From: Toxorhynchites rutilus septentrionalis
Taxonomy: Eukaryota > Arthropoda > Insecta > Diptera > Culicidae
Direction of reading: 5' to 3'
Assembly (NCBI RefSeq): GCF_029784135.1
Contig: NC_073745.1
Location: 165,849,328 to 165,913,327, forward strand
Length of the DNA stretch: 64,000 nucleotides
The notes under the pieces are model-generated. The model was not told where the DNA came from and searched no databases. It worked only from the letters and a program-made list of their open reading frames with translations. Every line of letters starts with the position of its first letter. Positions within the stretch are counted from its first letter, which is position 1. The position numbers were made by a program, and so were the translations under genes. Below, piece by piece: positions 42,514 to 55,032 of the stretch.

Positions 42514-43047
42514 ACATTCGCTATCCAACTCTTGACGAGAAAAGTTCAGTGTCGTTATTGTGCGTTGCCACTTTTACTATTGTGCGATTGGTATAGTGTA
42601 CGTGTGAAGGTCATTGCTGTCCGCTTTCGAATTGACCTTTTGTGAAGTGGAACAAAGGAAACAGCGCTCTTGCAGCTTGCAGCCCTTGGCGGCTGTTGAA
42701 CATTGGCATAACGGGATCGCCATCGTGTGGCTGTCGTTAACGGGAATTATCATCACGTGACCGTGTGAGCTATTCTTGCGCTATTGTGTTGATCCATAGC
42801 GCGTAGCCTCTGTCTCTCCCTGGTTAGGGCAGTAGAGCGCAGTATCGGAACCACTTTTATATTAAGGTACACATATTTAATATTAATATTATTGTTCAAC
42901 TCATATGTTCATTGCTTAATATTATCATCATAATTTTTTGTTTGTTTGTTTTGTTATTTTTTTTTGAGATTATTGTTAAAATCAATAATAGATTAGAAAT
43001 AAGACAAAAAATTTTGTAAAATGTAGAATAGTGGAGGATCTCCAGAG
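42514..43047 (+). other. LINE-4 5' UTR
   Basis: About 530 bp upstream of ORF1. The AT-rich stretch near 42880-43030 has no gene. An internal promoter is expected for this clade but no element was recognised. Confidence 0.6.
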
Positions 43048-44595
43048 ATGGAGATCTCCGATAATGAATCCCATTCAAGATCTGGGAAAAAACATAAACG
43101 AGTTCCTCAAAAAGAAGATAATTCTTCTGGGGACGAATCTGCTCATTCTTCCAAGCCCCCCTCTAAGAAAATAGCAAGCCTCCCTTCTGAACCCACTGTT
43201 ACTTCCACTCCCCCTCTCCCATCATCGATTTCGCTCCCCCCTTCTGATGTTTCCGATCCAACCCAATCCTCGTCCTCGTCCTCGTCCTCGTCTTCTCCCT
43301 CTGTTGTCTCCGCACCACGTGTCAGAGTTTATCCAGAAGATGCACCTGGAACTGGCCCGTGGGTTGTTTTCCTCCGGCCAAAACCAAAAGGAAAAAGCCT
43401 TAACGTGATTCAGATCATGAAAGATCTGGCCAGATACACTTCTGTATCTGAAATTCGCAGGGTTAGACCGAACAAATTGCGGGTTGTCGTGAATGAACGG
43501 AAACACGCAAACGAGATTGTTGCTGACCAACACTTCACTCTCGAATATAGAACATTTATACCCTCCCATAACGTAGAAATTGAGGGGGTGATAACTGAAA
43601 CGGGTCTGACGAGCGAACAAATAAAAAAAGAAGGAAAAGGCAAGTTCAAGAAGCTTCCCTCAATGGAAGTAAAGATCTTGGACTGTCGCCAACTCGGGAA
43701 ACTCTCCCATGATGGGGACCAAACTAAATTTACGCCGTCAGACTCGTTTCGAGTCACCTTTGCTGGTGCCGCCCTCCCTGACTACGTTATGGTGGACAAA
43801 TTGAGACTACCTGTGCGACTCTTCGTGCCAAAGCCCATGACTTGCAACAAATGCAAGTCAGTTGGTCACACTTCAGATTATTGTGCCAACAAGGAGCGCT
43901 GTGCCACTTGCGGAGAGCAACATGAGGGGAAATCCTGCAGTGCGACTGAGCATAAGTGTCCATATTGCGGAGGATCCCCACACGCGCTCTCAGCTTGTGA
44001 AACTTACAAGAGTCGCTGGGAGAAACAGAAGCGCTCTTTAAAGGAACGCTCGAAGCGCACTTTTGCGGATATTTTAAAGGGCGCTTCTCCACTGGCCCAA
44101 CAACAACAACAACCAATCTCAACACACAATATCTTTTCCACGCTGCCAGTTGATGAAATGGAAGCGGACACAGCTAGCGGGGGCACACCGTTTATTTTCA
44201 AAGGGAATCCCCGGCGCAAAAATGTGACCACTCCCAAAGTTCAAGAACAAGTCCCCCCGGTGATACCCCCAGTTAGCTTGCCTAAAAAATCGAGTGCAGC
44301 GGACAAGCAAAATCAGGTTCCTCCTGGCTTCCGTGGGAATAGTTCACCTTCAAACGACCCATCACTCGAGGGGACATCAAAAACCCCAACTGTCCCTGTT
44401 TTTCCGTCCAGCTCAACTTCCCAATCGGGATTTATAAAGTTGTTTGACCTTTTGGATCAAATCTTCAAGTGTTTTAATGTTTCCGACTCCATCAGAACCC
44501 TTGTCATCTCAATGCTTCCAGTATTAAAGACAATTTTACAGCAATTGATGCAAACATGGCCCCTCCTTGCAATGATTATCTCTCTTGATGTCTAA
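43048..44595 (+). CDS. LINE-4 ORF1 (gag-like)
   Basis: 515 aa from the ATG at 43048. The N-terminus is low-complexity (Ser/Pro-rich). A central RNA-binding domain (GTGPWVVFLRPKPKG to LEYRTFIPSHNVEIEG) follows. CCHC knuckles lie at about 260-320 (CNKCKSVGHTSDYC, CATCGEQHEGKSC, CPYCGGSPHALSAC). The C-terminus contains ADILKGA and NIFSTLPV. The frame is intact. The stop overlaps the ORF2 ATG (44588) by 8 nt. Confidence 0.9.
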   Translation: MEISDNESHSRSGKKHKRVPQKEDNSSGDESAHSSKPPSKKIASLPSEPTVTSTPPLPSSISLPPSDVSDPTQSSSSSSSSSSPSVVSAPRVRVYPEDAPGTGPWVVFLRPKPKGKSLNVIQIMKDLARYTSVSEIRRVRPNKLRVVVNERKHANEIVADQHFTLEYRTFIPSHNVEIEGVITETGLTSEQIKKEGKGKFKKLPSMEVKILDCRQLGKLSHDGDQTKFTPSDSFRVTFAGAALPDYVMVDKLRLPVRLFVPKPMTCNKCKSVGHTSDYCANKERCATCGEQHEGKSCSATEHKCPYCGGSPHALSACETYKSRWEKQKRSLKERSKRTFADILKGASPLAQQQQQPISTHNIFSTLPVDEMEADTASGGTPFIFKGNPRRKNVTTPKVQEQVPPVIPPVSLPKKSSAADKQNQVPPGFRGNSSPSNDPSLEGTSKTPTVPVFPSSSTSQSGFIKLFDLLDQIFKCFNVSDSIRTLVISMLPVLKTILQQLMQTWPLLAMIISLDV

Positions 44596-45687
44596 TTTAG
44601 ATAGAGAGGTCGGAGATATCACTGTTTTTCAGTGGAATTGTCGTAGTCTTATCCCTAAATTGGATACATTCAAATTTTTAATTCATAACTTCAATTGTGA
44701 TGTTTTTGCTCTGTCCGAAACTTGGCTTTCTTCGCGAGATGATATCTCTTTCCACGATTTTAATATTATACGCTTGGACCGTGATGACGTGATGACGGAG
44801 GGGTGCTTTTGGGGATCAATAAGTGCCACTAATTTTTTCGAATTGACCTTCCACCTATTGGAGGGATCGAAGCTGTTGCTTGTCATGCAAACATCAGAGG
44901 CAAAGACCTCTGTATTGTCAGCTTGTATTGGCCTCCGAGAGCTGCGGTTAGCCGCAAACAACTTGATGACATGTGCTCACTCTTTCCTGAGCCACGATTG
45001 ATCTTGGGAGACTTCAACTCTCATGGAACTGCCTGGGGGGAACAGTACGACGACAATCGTTCATTGTTGATATATGACCTTTCTAACAACTTCAATATGA
45101 CCGTTTTGAACACTGGGGAAACAACACGTGTGCCTAAACCTCCTGCTAACCCAAGTGCTCTTGACCTCTCGCTTTGCTCGAATTCACTATCGTTAGATTG
45201 CAAGTGGAATGTAATCCAGGACCCCAACGGTAGTGATCATTTGCCAATCAAAATTTCCATCACCATTGGGTCGAATTCTTCTGAATCTATAAACATGGCA
45301 TATGACCTCACAAGACACATTGACTGGAAAAAATATACGGACGCGATTGCTCTAGCCATCAATTCCAGAGATGGTTTACCTCCATTGGAGGAGTATAACT
45401 TCCTTTCTCGTTTGATCTATGACAGCGCGGTTCGCGCTCAAACGAAACCCATCCCAGGTTCCACTATTCGTCGAAGGCCTCCCAATCTATGGTGGGATAG
45501 CATATGTTCCAAGCTTTATGTAGAAAAATCGAATGCATTTAAAGCTTTTCGGAAACGTGGAACCCCTGAAAATTTTCAGACGTATTTGGACCTTGAAAAT
45601 CAATTTAAAAACTTGATCAAAGGGAAAAAACGTGCTTATTGGCGAAATTTCGTGGGAGGTTTGTCACGAGAAACGTTAATGAAAAAA
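44588..45687 (+). pseudogene. LINE-4 ORF2, endonuclease part (frameshifted)
   Basis: Starts MSNLDREVGDITVFQWNCRS, with ALSETWL. The frame shifts near 44780-44800 and a stop lies in the alternate frame near 44830. The second part gives SLYWPPRAAV, RLILGDFNSHGTAWG and GSDHLPIKI. It breaks off after SRETLMKK, where the 45688-47519 insertion begins. Confidence 0.88.
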
Positions 45688-47519
45688 CAGGAAGTGGGTT
45701 ATATCTATGGTATAACCGCAAGGGTGACGTAGGACTATCGTTGATTTAGAGATCATTTGTATGAAGTTGAATCTGAATTCATTCTGAATGAATGAATATT
45801 TGGAGAACTTCGAAAACGAGAGCGTTACGTTGGAGGCACAAGGTTTTATGCATCCAATATTGGATACGGAAATATCCTACTGATGGGGAAGAATAATCTT
45901 CAGAAGCTATCCTGTTGATTGCGATTGATTGAAAAATCACAAAACCTAATGTATTTGGTCACAGTGTTACATGGATAGAAAACATTAAAATAAACTCTTT
46001 CACATGAATATATTTTGAAAATTCCCAAAGGAACTGGCAGATTATTTTCCAGCAATGATTAGATCTTTCCGGAACTTTCTCGATGCTGAATGGCATCCTA
46101 ACGGAAAGAGTCCTGCGCGTGTATGTGTCGATCCTTCGCCATCCACCTCCTCCAGCACGTTAGGCAACGATGTTGTCTTGTCGATGTCCTCACGAAAAAT
46201 GAATGTGTCTCACCACCAGAATATCGCTTAAGTATGCTTTTTGTGTGTGATTGAATCGAGAGAAGGTGTGGTTTACGATGGCAATTTGGAAGGCAAACTA
46301 GAGGGGAATGAACTCTCTGAGCTCGGAACTTTCGGCGACTGAGCAATAATCGATTGCGGGCGCATACAATATTGGATACGGAAATATCCTACTGATGGGG
46401 AAGAATAATCTTCTGAAGCTATCCTGTTAATTGCGATTGATTGAAAAACCACAAAACCAAATGTATTTGGTCACAGTGTTACATGGATAGAAAACATTCA
46501 ATTAAACTCTTTCACATGAATATATTTTGAAAATTCCCAAAGGAACTGGCAGATTATTTTCAGTAACGATTAGATATTTCCACATTTTCCTCGATACTGG
46601 AAGCCCACCAGTGGTTAATGCCAACTCGATAACCACCTGTTAATAGCAATTGATTGAAACATATTTGGTCACAGTGTAACATGGATAGAAAACATTCAAT
46701 TAAACTCTTTCACATGAATATATTTTGAAAATTCCCAAAGGAACTGGCAGATTATTTTCAGTAACGATTAGATATTTCCACATTTTCCTCGATACTGGAA
46801 GCCCACCAGTGGTTAATGCCAACTCGATAACCACCTGTTAATAGCACTTGATTGAAACATATTTGGTCACAGTGTAACATGGATAGAAAACATTCAATTA
46901 AACTCTTTCACATGAATATATTTTGAAAATTCCCAGAGGAACTGGCAGATTATTTTCAGTAACGATTAGATATTTCCACATTTTCCTCGATACTGGAAGC
47001 CCACCAGTGGTTAATGCCAACTCGATAACCACCTGTTAATAGCCGCGCGTGTATGTGTGTGTAGCGATGTCTTCCCAGGGAACCGTTTGTGGCATCACTC
47101 TCCTCCTGATAGATTCCCTTCTGGCCTAGGGTGCACAAACAGGCTCTTGGTGACACCGTTCATCCGCGCTTTCATGATAAATAAAGAGCTTCACCGCAAC
47201 AGCGACAACATGCTCCAATCGCTGTTCAATTAGAACTGAGTGGATTCCCGAGCGCCGCTCGCTTATATGCCGATTGGTGATTTCAATAGCCTGTTTTGAA
47301 AGCAATTTTAAGACTATTGAAACAAGTTTTTGGATCAAAAAGTAACAAGTATATAACGCGTAGACATTTTATCTTTCGAATGAAGTGTTTATCATACCAT
47401 TTCGTTCAGTTGTTTAGGAGCTATTAACGCTCAAAATCTCGGTCTCCGGCGTAACGCTTTCGTTTTCGAAACTTTGATTTTACACCCCGGTATAGAAATG
47501 AAAGACGTAGTCCTACGTC
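45688..47519. mobile_element. 1.8-kb insertion with TGACGTAGGACTA-type ends
   Basis: Removal rejoins the LINE-4 RT (…LMKK then IWKVARNMRNR) across an A run. Near its left end it has GACGTAGGACTA (45727) and at the right end the complement, with further inverted similarity (TTCGAAAACGA-AGCGTTACG) about 75 bp inward on both sides. No transposase is seen. The centre is a 198-bp repeat array. Confidence 0.75.
45951..47043. repeat. 198-bp tandem repeat array inside the insertion
   Basis: TATTTGGTCACAGTGT recurs at 45952, 46464, 46662 and 46860. The last intervals are exactly 198 bp. The first interval is 512 bp because an extra ~314 bp block lies between. Units are nearly identical. Confidence 0.9.
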
Positions 47520-50104
47520 AAAAATATGGAAAGTGGCTCGAAACATGAGAAATCGCTCTTCAACGAATAAAAGCGAAGAATATTCACATCGATGGATTTT
47601 GAATTTTGCACGGAAGGTTTGTCCTGATTCCGCTCCTGTGCAAAAAATTGTTCGAGATATACCACAAGATAGGTGCGATCTTGATTCCGAGTTTTCGATG
47701 GTAGAATTCTCTCATGCTCTCCTTTCATGTAACAATTCTGCTCCGGGATCGGATAGAATTAAGTTCAACTTGCTGAAAAATCTCCCTGATGTGGCGAAAC
47801 ATCGCTTGTTGAACTTATTCAATCGGTTTCTGGAGCATAATATTGTTCCAGATGATTGGAGACAAGTACGAGTTATAGCTATTCAAAAACCCGGAAAACC
47901 CGCGTCCGACTTCAATTCGTACCGCCCAATAGCAATGCTGTCCGTATACAATTGTTGGAGAAAATGATCTTGTTTCGCCTTGATCGATGGGTTGAAACGA
48001 ATGGCCTACTCTCAGATACACAATATGGGTTCCGCAGGGGCAAAGGGACGAATGATTGTTTTGCGTTGCTTTCTTCAGAAATTCAAATGGCTTACGCCGA
48101 AAAAAAACAAATGGCTTCAGTATTCTTGGACATAAAGGGGGCCTTTGATTCTGTTTCAATAGAGGTTTTGTCAGACAAATTACACTCTCGGGGTCTGCCG
48201 CCTCTATTGAATAATATGTTATACAACTTGCTTTGTGAGAAACATTTGAACTTTTCTCACGGAGATTCGGCAGTAAGTCGGGTCTCTTACATGGGCCTCC
48301 CCCAGGGCTCATGTTTAAGCCCCCTTTTGTACAACTTCTATGTAAGCGACATCGACAATTGTCTTACACAAAATTGCAGCCTAAGAAAACTTGCAGATGA
48401 TGGAGTGGTGTCTGTCGTAGGATCAAACGAATCCGACCTGCAAGGACCCTTACAAGATACTTTGAACAATTTTTCAACCTGGGCCATTGGGCTAGGGATC
48501 GAATTCTCCACGGAGAAAACAGAGATGGTGGTTTTTTCTAGGAAGCATAGACCAGCAAAACCAAAGCTTCAACTTTTGGGTAAACCGATCACTCATGCTA
48601 TGTCATTCAAGTATCTTGGGGTCTGGTTCGACTCCAAATGTACTTGGGGGGCCCATATTAGGTATCTGAGTAAAAAATGTCAACAAAGAATAAACTTTCT
48701 CCGTACAATTACCGGCACCTGGTGGGGAGCCCATCCCGAAGATCTTATTATGTTGTATCGAACAACTATTCTCTCAGTGATGGAGTATGGCAGTTTCTGT
48801 TTTCAATCAGCTGCCAAAACACACCTCATTAAACTCGAGCGAATTCAGTATCTTTGTCTCCGTATTGCGTTGGGATGTATGCCCTCAACGCATACCATGA
48901 GTCTCGAGGTTTTGGCAGGCCTACTCCCACTAAAAGATCGCTTCAATTTATTATCTCTTCGGTTTCTCATCCGGTGTAAGGTTATGAATCCATTGGTGAT
49001 CGGAAATTTTGAGCAATTGATCGAGCCAAATTTTCATTCTGGATTCATGAATTCATATCATGAATTCACCTCTATGCAGGTTGTTCCTTCTTCGTATATT
49101 CCCAACCGTGTTTGTTTTCCTGACTACATCAATTCCTCTGTACATTTCGATCTGTTCATGAAGGAGAAAATCCATGAAAATCCAGATTATCTTAGATTGG
49201 GGTTCGTTCCTACAATCTTCAATGCAAAGTATGGGCGTATCAATTGTGATAATATATACTTTACTGATGGGTCCTCTATAAATGAGTCCACAGGATTTGG
49301 AGTGTTCAACGTATTTTTTAGCACCTCCCACAGTCTTCAGAATCCTTGCTCGGTATATATTGCTGAATTGGCAGCGATATACTGGGCGCTGGACAGCGTC
49401 GCCTCACGACCTGTTGAACACTATTACATTGTAACGGATAGTCTTAGCTCTGTCGAAGCTATCCGTTCAGTGAGGCCGGAATAGCACTCGCCGTACTTCC
49501 TTGAGAGAATACGAGAAATTTTGAGTGCTTTATCCAGACGCTGTTATGTCATTACCTTTGACTGGGTCCCTTCACATTGCTCAATTCCGGGTAATGAGAG
49601 GGCTGACTCATTGGCAAAGGTAGGTGCAATTGAAGGCGATATTTATCAGCGTCAAATCGCCTTCAATGAATTTTATTCTTTAGTTCGCAAAAATACCATC
49701 GCTAACTGGCAACGCAAGTGGAATGAAGATGAATTGGGCCGGTGGTTTCACTCGATTATCCCTAAGGTTAGCCTCAAACCGTGGTTCAAAAGTCTAGATT
49801 TGAGTCGGGACTTTATCCGCACCTTCTCCCGACTCATGTCCAATCACTGTTCGTTAGATGCACTACTCTTTCGTTTCAATCTTGCCAGCAGCAATCTCTG
49901 CGTTTGTGGCCAAGGTTATCACGACATCGAGCACATTGTTTGGTCGTGCGAGGTGTATCTGGTCGCCAGATCGAATTTAGAAAACTCCCTTCGGGCCCGA
50001 GGAAGACAGCCCAATGTGCCGGTGAGAGATGTGTTGGCTCGGTTAGACCTTGATTACATGTCCCATATATATGTTTTCCTTAAAGCTATAGATCTTCGTG
50101 TGTG
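47520..50104 (+). pseudogene. LINE-4 ORF2, RT and RNase H part
   Basis: RT begins with ARNMRNRSS and FNSYRPIAML. The frame shifts near 47945 and continues with YGFRRGKGTNDCF, FLDIKGAFDSV and LPQGSCLSPLLY. The catalytic box is LADDGVV, with Leu in place of the usual Tyr/Phe. RNase H follows: FTDGSSINES, AELAAIYWAL, a TAG stop at 49482-49484, then FDWVPSHCSIPGNERADSLAK and a Cys-rich end (CVCGQGYHDIEHIVWSC). Multiply broken. Confidence 0.9.
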
Positions 50105-50420
50105 ATTGTCCCTACATCCTTATACCCTCCTTTCCTTCCTTTGCGGGTAATTCGTCCCCTTGCTATAAATATTAGAATTGAAATGTAAATAAACTATAGA
50201 TATACGAATAGATTTAAGAATTGAGTGCTCATCAACATTGTTACAATTTCCTTATATCCCATCCTTCTCCTAAAAATATGTCACCCTTCTAAACTCGAGT
50301 ACACCGCGAGTAATCGGTTTTCCACCTTACTAACCATAGATGTAAGAAAATTGTTTCTATATATATATATAGTAACTTAAGTAACTGAGCCTGTAAAAAT
50401 AAACGAATTAAAAAAAAAAA
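50105..50420 (+). other. LINE-4 3' UTR and A tail
   Basis: About 300 bp with a TA microsatellite near 50360-50372, ending in an A run directly before the 13-bp duplication. Confidence 0.75.
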
Positions 50421-50432
50421 TGACGACGTATC

Positions 50433-50482
50433 GCATCCGACGAATGAATATACGGATACGGCCGTAAATGAGAATAAGGGTG
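50433..50482 (-). mobile_element. Terminus of element D
   Basis: Reverse complement of the first ~60 bp of element A, ending ATAAGGGTG at 50482. It was originally contiguous with 42487-42513 before LINE-4 inserted. It lies head-to-head with element C. Confidence 0.75.
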
Positions 50483-50699
50483 ATTGATTCGTCGGATACG
50501 ATACGTCGTCAAAGAAAAAGCTATCCTCATTTACGGCCGTATTTCTATGTACTAGATTCATTTTAGTAAACTGTTTTATCGACATCGGTGAAAGATGTTT
50601 TTTTATTTTTTCACTTCTGTTTCATTTTCATTTGAGATTCCTACATTGGGTACAGTTTTTGTCTGGAAAAACGGAAATTCCCGGTTTTCTGAGTGATCC

Positions 50700-52470
50700 G
50701 CAGACATTTCACTGTGCGAATATCGATGGCCAAATTATTCAGGTTACTTCATAACAGCACGATTGATCCAATGTGACAAAAAATCGATGATATGTGAATG
50801 GAATCCGCCGGAAGATAAGTGCATTAGTGTAGTCGCGTGATATTCATGTCAGCTTGCGTGTGTAACTGCATGCGACATTTATTATATCGAAATTGAAGCA
50901 GGCAAGTCGGAGCACAAGAGGTATGAAACGGCCAATTGTACATGTTCACAATAATAACATTCTTTTCCCTCAGCACTGTCACATTCAGTCTTGAACGAAA
51001 GCTCCAGCCGTTCGGAACCATTCGGCAGCGGTTTTCTCAAATGTCAACCTGAAGGAAGTAAATCATATGTGCTCACTTAATGCCGGAGCGTATCAGGACA
51101 GTTTGGCTCTTGCAACCGAATATTCAGTTATTCTTGGTACAATTAATGAAATTCAAAAGTTACACATTCGAACGGTACAAATGGGACCAGGAAGCTTCTC
51201 AATAGTTTGGTGTTATAACGGTGCGAATGGATCTTCAGGACTCGAGTGGTCTGACTCCTTCGAGACAGAGCGCGTCAACTCAGACGACAAATGTAACTTA
51301 CTCGAGCAACATGGCACTGCTTAAGCCAGGATCCAGTAGTGCCGAGTTTGGTCAAGAAGTTGAAATTCACAATCTACTTATCATCGATCAGAATACGTTC
51401 GAGTTGCTACATGCACATCAATTCATGCAGACGGAGTATACTATGTCACTGATTTCGGCGAAGTTGGGTAACGACTCGAATACTTATTGCATCGTCGGCA
51501 CAGCACTGGTACATCAAGCGGAACCGGAACCCAAAGTAGGAAGGATTATCATCTATCACTACGCGGATGGAGCCCTCACTCAAGTTAGCGAGAAGGGAAT
51601 CAAGGGCGCGTGCTATTCTCTCATTGGGTTTAACCGTTGTGTATTAGCTAGCATCAATTCAACTGTACGATTGTATGAGTGGACTGATGATAAGAATTTG
51701 CGACTTGAATGTAACCATTTCAATAACGTGTTGGCATATATTGTAAAACCAAGGGTAAACAAGATTAATGCAACCACTTGGATTCCTCAGAGTAATGGTT
51801 TTTTTTTACAGGCGACTTCATTTTGGTGGGTGATTTGATGCGATCTGTCACGCTGGAGGTAATTTTGAGGAGATCGCTCGCGACTATAAACCAAATTGGA
51901 TGACAGTGATTTCCTTGGGCGGATAACAGAACAATCTATTTGTTTGCCTAAAAGATGGATAAGTAGGATTTCAGTAACTCTGTTTATAATACGAACAATT
52001 TTTGTTTTTATTTGAAGGGCCGCAGCAACGGACGACGAACGATAGCAAATGCCAGAGGTTGCTCAATGCGATCTCGGTGATATGGTGAATGTATTCCGCC
52101 ACGATTCGCTCGTGATGCAAAACTGTGGTGAGCGAACGACGGCGACAACGGGTTGTGTGCTATTTGGCATAGTCAGCGATGCAATTGATCTGGTCACACA
52201 AATACCACCCGATTATTATGAATTATGAATTTCTTCGAATATTACAGGGAAATTTGACTGACACAATCAAATCTGTTGAAAATTGCAGATCGACGTGGAT
52301 AGAACTAAGAAGGAAGCGGCCGTACATGATATAATCAAGATTATAGAAGACCTAACATGTATACATCAGGATGTCCAGTGTTGATCATTATTATTGAATG
52401 GATGCTATCAGTTGTTTTCTGGTTGACAAAACGAGAAGTTACAAATTTTTCTAAAAAAGTTGATTAATAA
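50700..52470 (+). pseudogene. DDB1: DDB1 fragment in element C
   Basis: The most readable DDB1 copy: [20 protein letters not shown] then [51 protein letters not shown]; and ASINSTVRLYEW (51067-51838). Upstream remnants (TFHCAN-type) start near 50700. The short intron near 51956-52018 has its donor GT changed to AT, and the frame is broken at several points. It keeps exon sequence (RLYEWTDDKNLRLECNHFNN) that is deleted in A and B, so the copies share an older source. Confidence 0.9.
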
Positions 52471-52479
52471 ATCAACTCA

Positions 52480-53130
52480 TTCAAAGAGATGTTCGAACTG
52501 GCTGCTGGAAGAAGATCGAGCAAGCTCATGAATTTCAGCAATGGTCGCGAAAAATAATTTCATGTTTGTAGGGTAATAAAGAAATTTCAGTGAACGTATT
52601 GTTTACTACACATTATTTTAATTCGAATAGTCATGAATATTATATTGGAGGAGAATCGAAGTGAGCACGTCTGTTCCGAGTACCGTCCAACAGGCTACCG
52701 GAGGAATTTTTCGACGAGCGCCGACCTCCGTAAGGCAGTTTTTAGGCAATATACAAGATGCTAACGCTTGGTATTGCAGGAAATATTTAGCGATTGTAGT
52801 GTCAAAAAATAACAAAGCGAAAAAAAATTAATATTCGTTTCTATAATTTACAATCGTCTTATAATGATAAACTTGATGGGAAAACCTAACGACAAATCAA
52901 TCGGTGCAATTTTGCAGAATATAAATTAGATAGTGAGAATTTGTATCGAAATTCCGCTTGCATAATAAATATAACAATGATGGAACGAAGCACGTTATTA
53001 AGAAAAACTACAAACATATAAAAATACAATCATGAGGAACGGTAATATATAATACAAAACATCATTAAATTTGAATGTTGCAAAATATAACCATTTCTGC
53101 ACTGGTAAATGCATTGTAAGAATCCAGTTC
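52480..53130. other. Unassigned AT-rich sequence in element C
   Basis: It corresponds to the tail-to-tail interval of A near 27840-28290 only in its first ~100 bp (GAACTGG-AGATCGA-AGCTCATGAATTT). The rest (52620-53100) is unmatched in this window. No gene. Confidence 0.4.
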
Positions 53131-54313
53131 TCTCGTAACATGTAAGAATTGATCTGTAGAATTCGATGTTTCCTAAGAAGTTCTAGCGCTCATGGGACCA
53201 CGTTCCTGTTGACACAATTTTTGCGTGACGGAGAGTAGTTGCTCCTGCAGTCGGCTTTGCAGAGAAATATGTACCATTAGGATATTTGTCACCGGCCGGT
53301 TAGCAGTTTGACTAAGAACCAAAAAACTTCGTTGCATGTTTAGACAAATCGATTGTACGAATTACTGCACAACTGTATTTGGTTCACCGTTGTTAATTAC
53401 AGCGGTAGCGGCAGCCATTCGACTGTTCTGATCACAAAGCGCCTTGCGTTGATTCTGCAGTTTTTTACGGAGTAAAGCGTTCTGCATTATGGATTGGGTA
53501 TGGAACTGAAGCTCACGTTGGGGTGGATAACGCGGCTGTTGGGTTGATTTGTGCTGTTGTTGCATTTGTTTTGTTATATTCTCAACATTGTTTTTCATGA
53601 GCATTCGGCGCAAAATATCGGTCTGTTGGTTTTTGGTGAGAATTTCATTAAAAATTGTTGCTGAGCAATTATTTTATTGTTTACTTGATTTTGTGCTAGC
53701 ATGTCGACGGATCGATTGGCGAGGCGTTGATTGAGGCATCTTCATCGAATCCACAAAGTTCGAGTGTGTCCAGGCGAAAGGTAGGTCCTGCCGACAGCCA
53801 TTCTGGCTCTTCCTCGTTTCCTTTATCTTGGTGGCGTTGTTCACCTGCACTTATGTAGTTTTTCACAGTAACATGTTGGTTCCGGTGGCTGAACTCGTAA
53901 TTGCGACGGAACCTGGCTACAAATTTTTACACAATAAGGTCATCTACTGCTACCGGACGGCGGTTGCATAGCAGGGATTTTGTCAATGCCAAATACCGAC
54001 TAGTCGTATAGCGAATAGGGCGAACACACACGCATTGCATGTCCGATAGTATGATAGCCGACAAACCGCAATTAGAATAGCCGGATCTTGTTCCTCTAGC
54101 GGAAGATTATCTGTGTTCAACAATTTCGAACAATCATGTTATTCAGAGTACAAATCGTCCGGACATGTTTTAAAAAATCTCACCAGCTTTATATCTTGTT
54201 TTTATTGAGCCGCACAAATAAAAACCGCAATAATAAACTCCAACGTTGTATCATAAATTAAACACGTTCGATACGTAAACACCTCCTGATTGTCAACAAT
54301 GTCGATAATGTAG
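53130..54313 (-). pseudogene. Gln-rich host gene fragment in element C
   Basis: Minus strand: LMKNNVENITKQMQQQ, YPPQRELQFHTQSIMQNALL and DQNSRMAAATAVINNGEP (53613-53362), with the NRPVTNILMVHISLQSRLQ part near 53230-53310 and the CNRRPVAVD-type part near 53950. Same order as in A. Broken. Confidence 0.6.
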
Positions 54314-54787
54314 CAAGGCGTTGTACTATAGGTGGACCGCAATGTCAAAACTGCTGTTCGGCCATTGCTCGTGAAAAAACAAATTTGTTTACAAAACAAG
54401 TCGTACCTTTTGGTGACAAATGCATTCGTTGGCAAAATAGCTGCTCGGGCTTTATTGTCGAATCATAACAGTGCAGAAGGATGTTTTAGTATATCTTTTC
54501 GCCTTTCTTTCCAAGCAAAATGTACTTCTGTTTGGCTCCCATCGGCGGGGAAAAGAGTACTATCAGCTTACGGCGACGGTGACAAAAAATAACGCTGATT
54601 GTGGCTCCACTGATTTCGCTCAGGGAGGAGGAGAATGCTGTGCATATACCGGGAGGAGATCCGGAAAGGGCCGTTACAAGTAATTGGCTAGAGCAAAAGG
54701 AGGTTGTGCACTATATTCCACGAATATATATTTGCTTATTTTTTCCTTCAATTATTTTCCTTAGCGAGTTGACATTGAAATCATTTA

Positions 54788-55032
54788 TTATGCCAAGAAA
54801 AAAATTTCATACAAATTTTAGCAAATATAAACTGATTCGGGCCAATCGACGTAAAAAAACATCGACCTAACAACGACCGTAACGCTGTTACCTATTCACG
54901 ATGACGACGATTAGGTATCGACATCTGGATACGGTATTAGTTTGTATGAGGCAAACTATTCTCTATCATATTAGTCGGCCCGAATCAGTTTATATTTGCT
55001 AAAATTTGTATGAAATTTTTTTCTTGGCATAA
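54788..55032. repeat. Foldback element, 56-bp perfect inverted repeat
   Basis: 54788-54843 is the exact reverse complement of 54977-55032, with a 133-bp loop. Each arm has a seven-base A or T run, and they match. Probably a MITE or foldback element. Confidence 0.9.

Larger units (their letters stand above)
42514..50420 (+). mobile_element. LINE-4, I-clade non-LTR retrotransposon with RNase H
   Basis: Flanked by a 13-bp duplication ATGACGACGTATC (42501-42513 and 50420-50432). It comprises 5' UTR, ORF1, ORF2 and a short A tail (50410-50420). ORF2 has endonuclease, RT and RNase H. It is interrupted by a 1.8-kb insertion at 45688-47519 and carries several frameshifts and a stop, so it is inactive. 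MosquI-like identity is a guess. Confidence 0.9.

Noticed and set aside
45951..47043. CRISPR-like direct repeats
   Set aside because: 198-bp contiguous satellite units without unique spacers, inside an insertion in an insect LINE.
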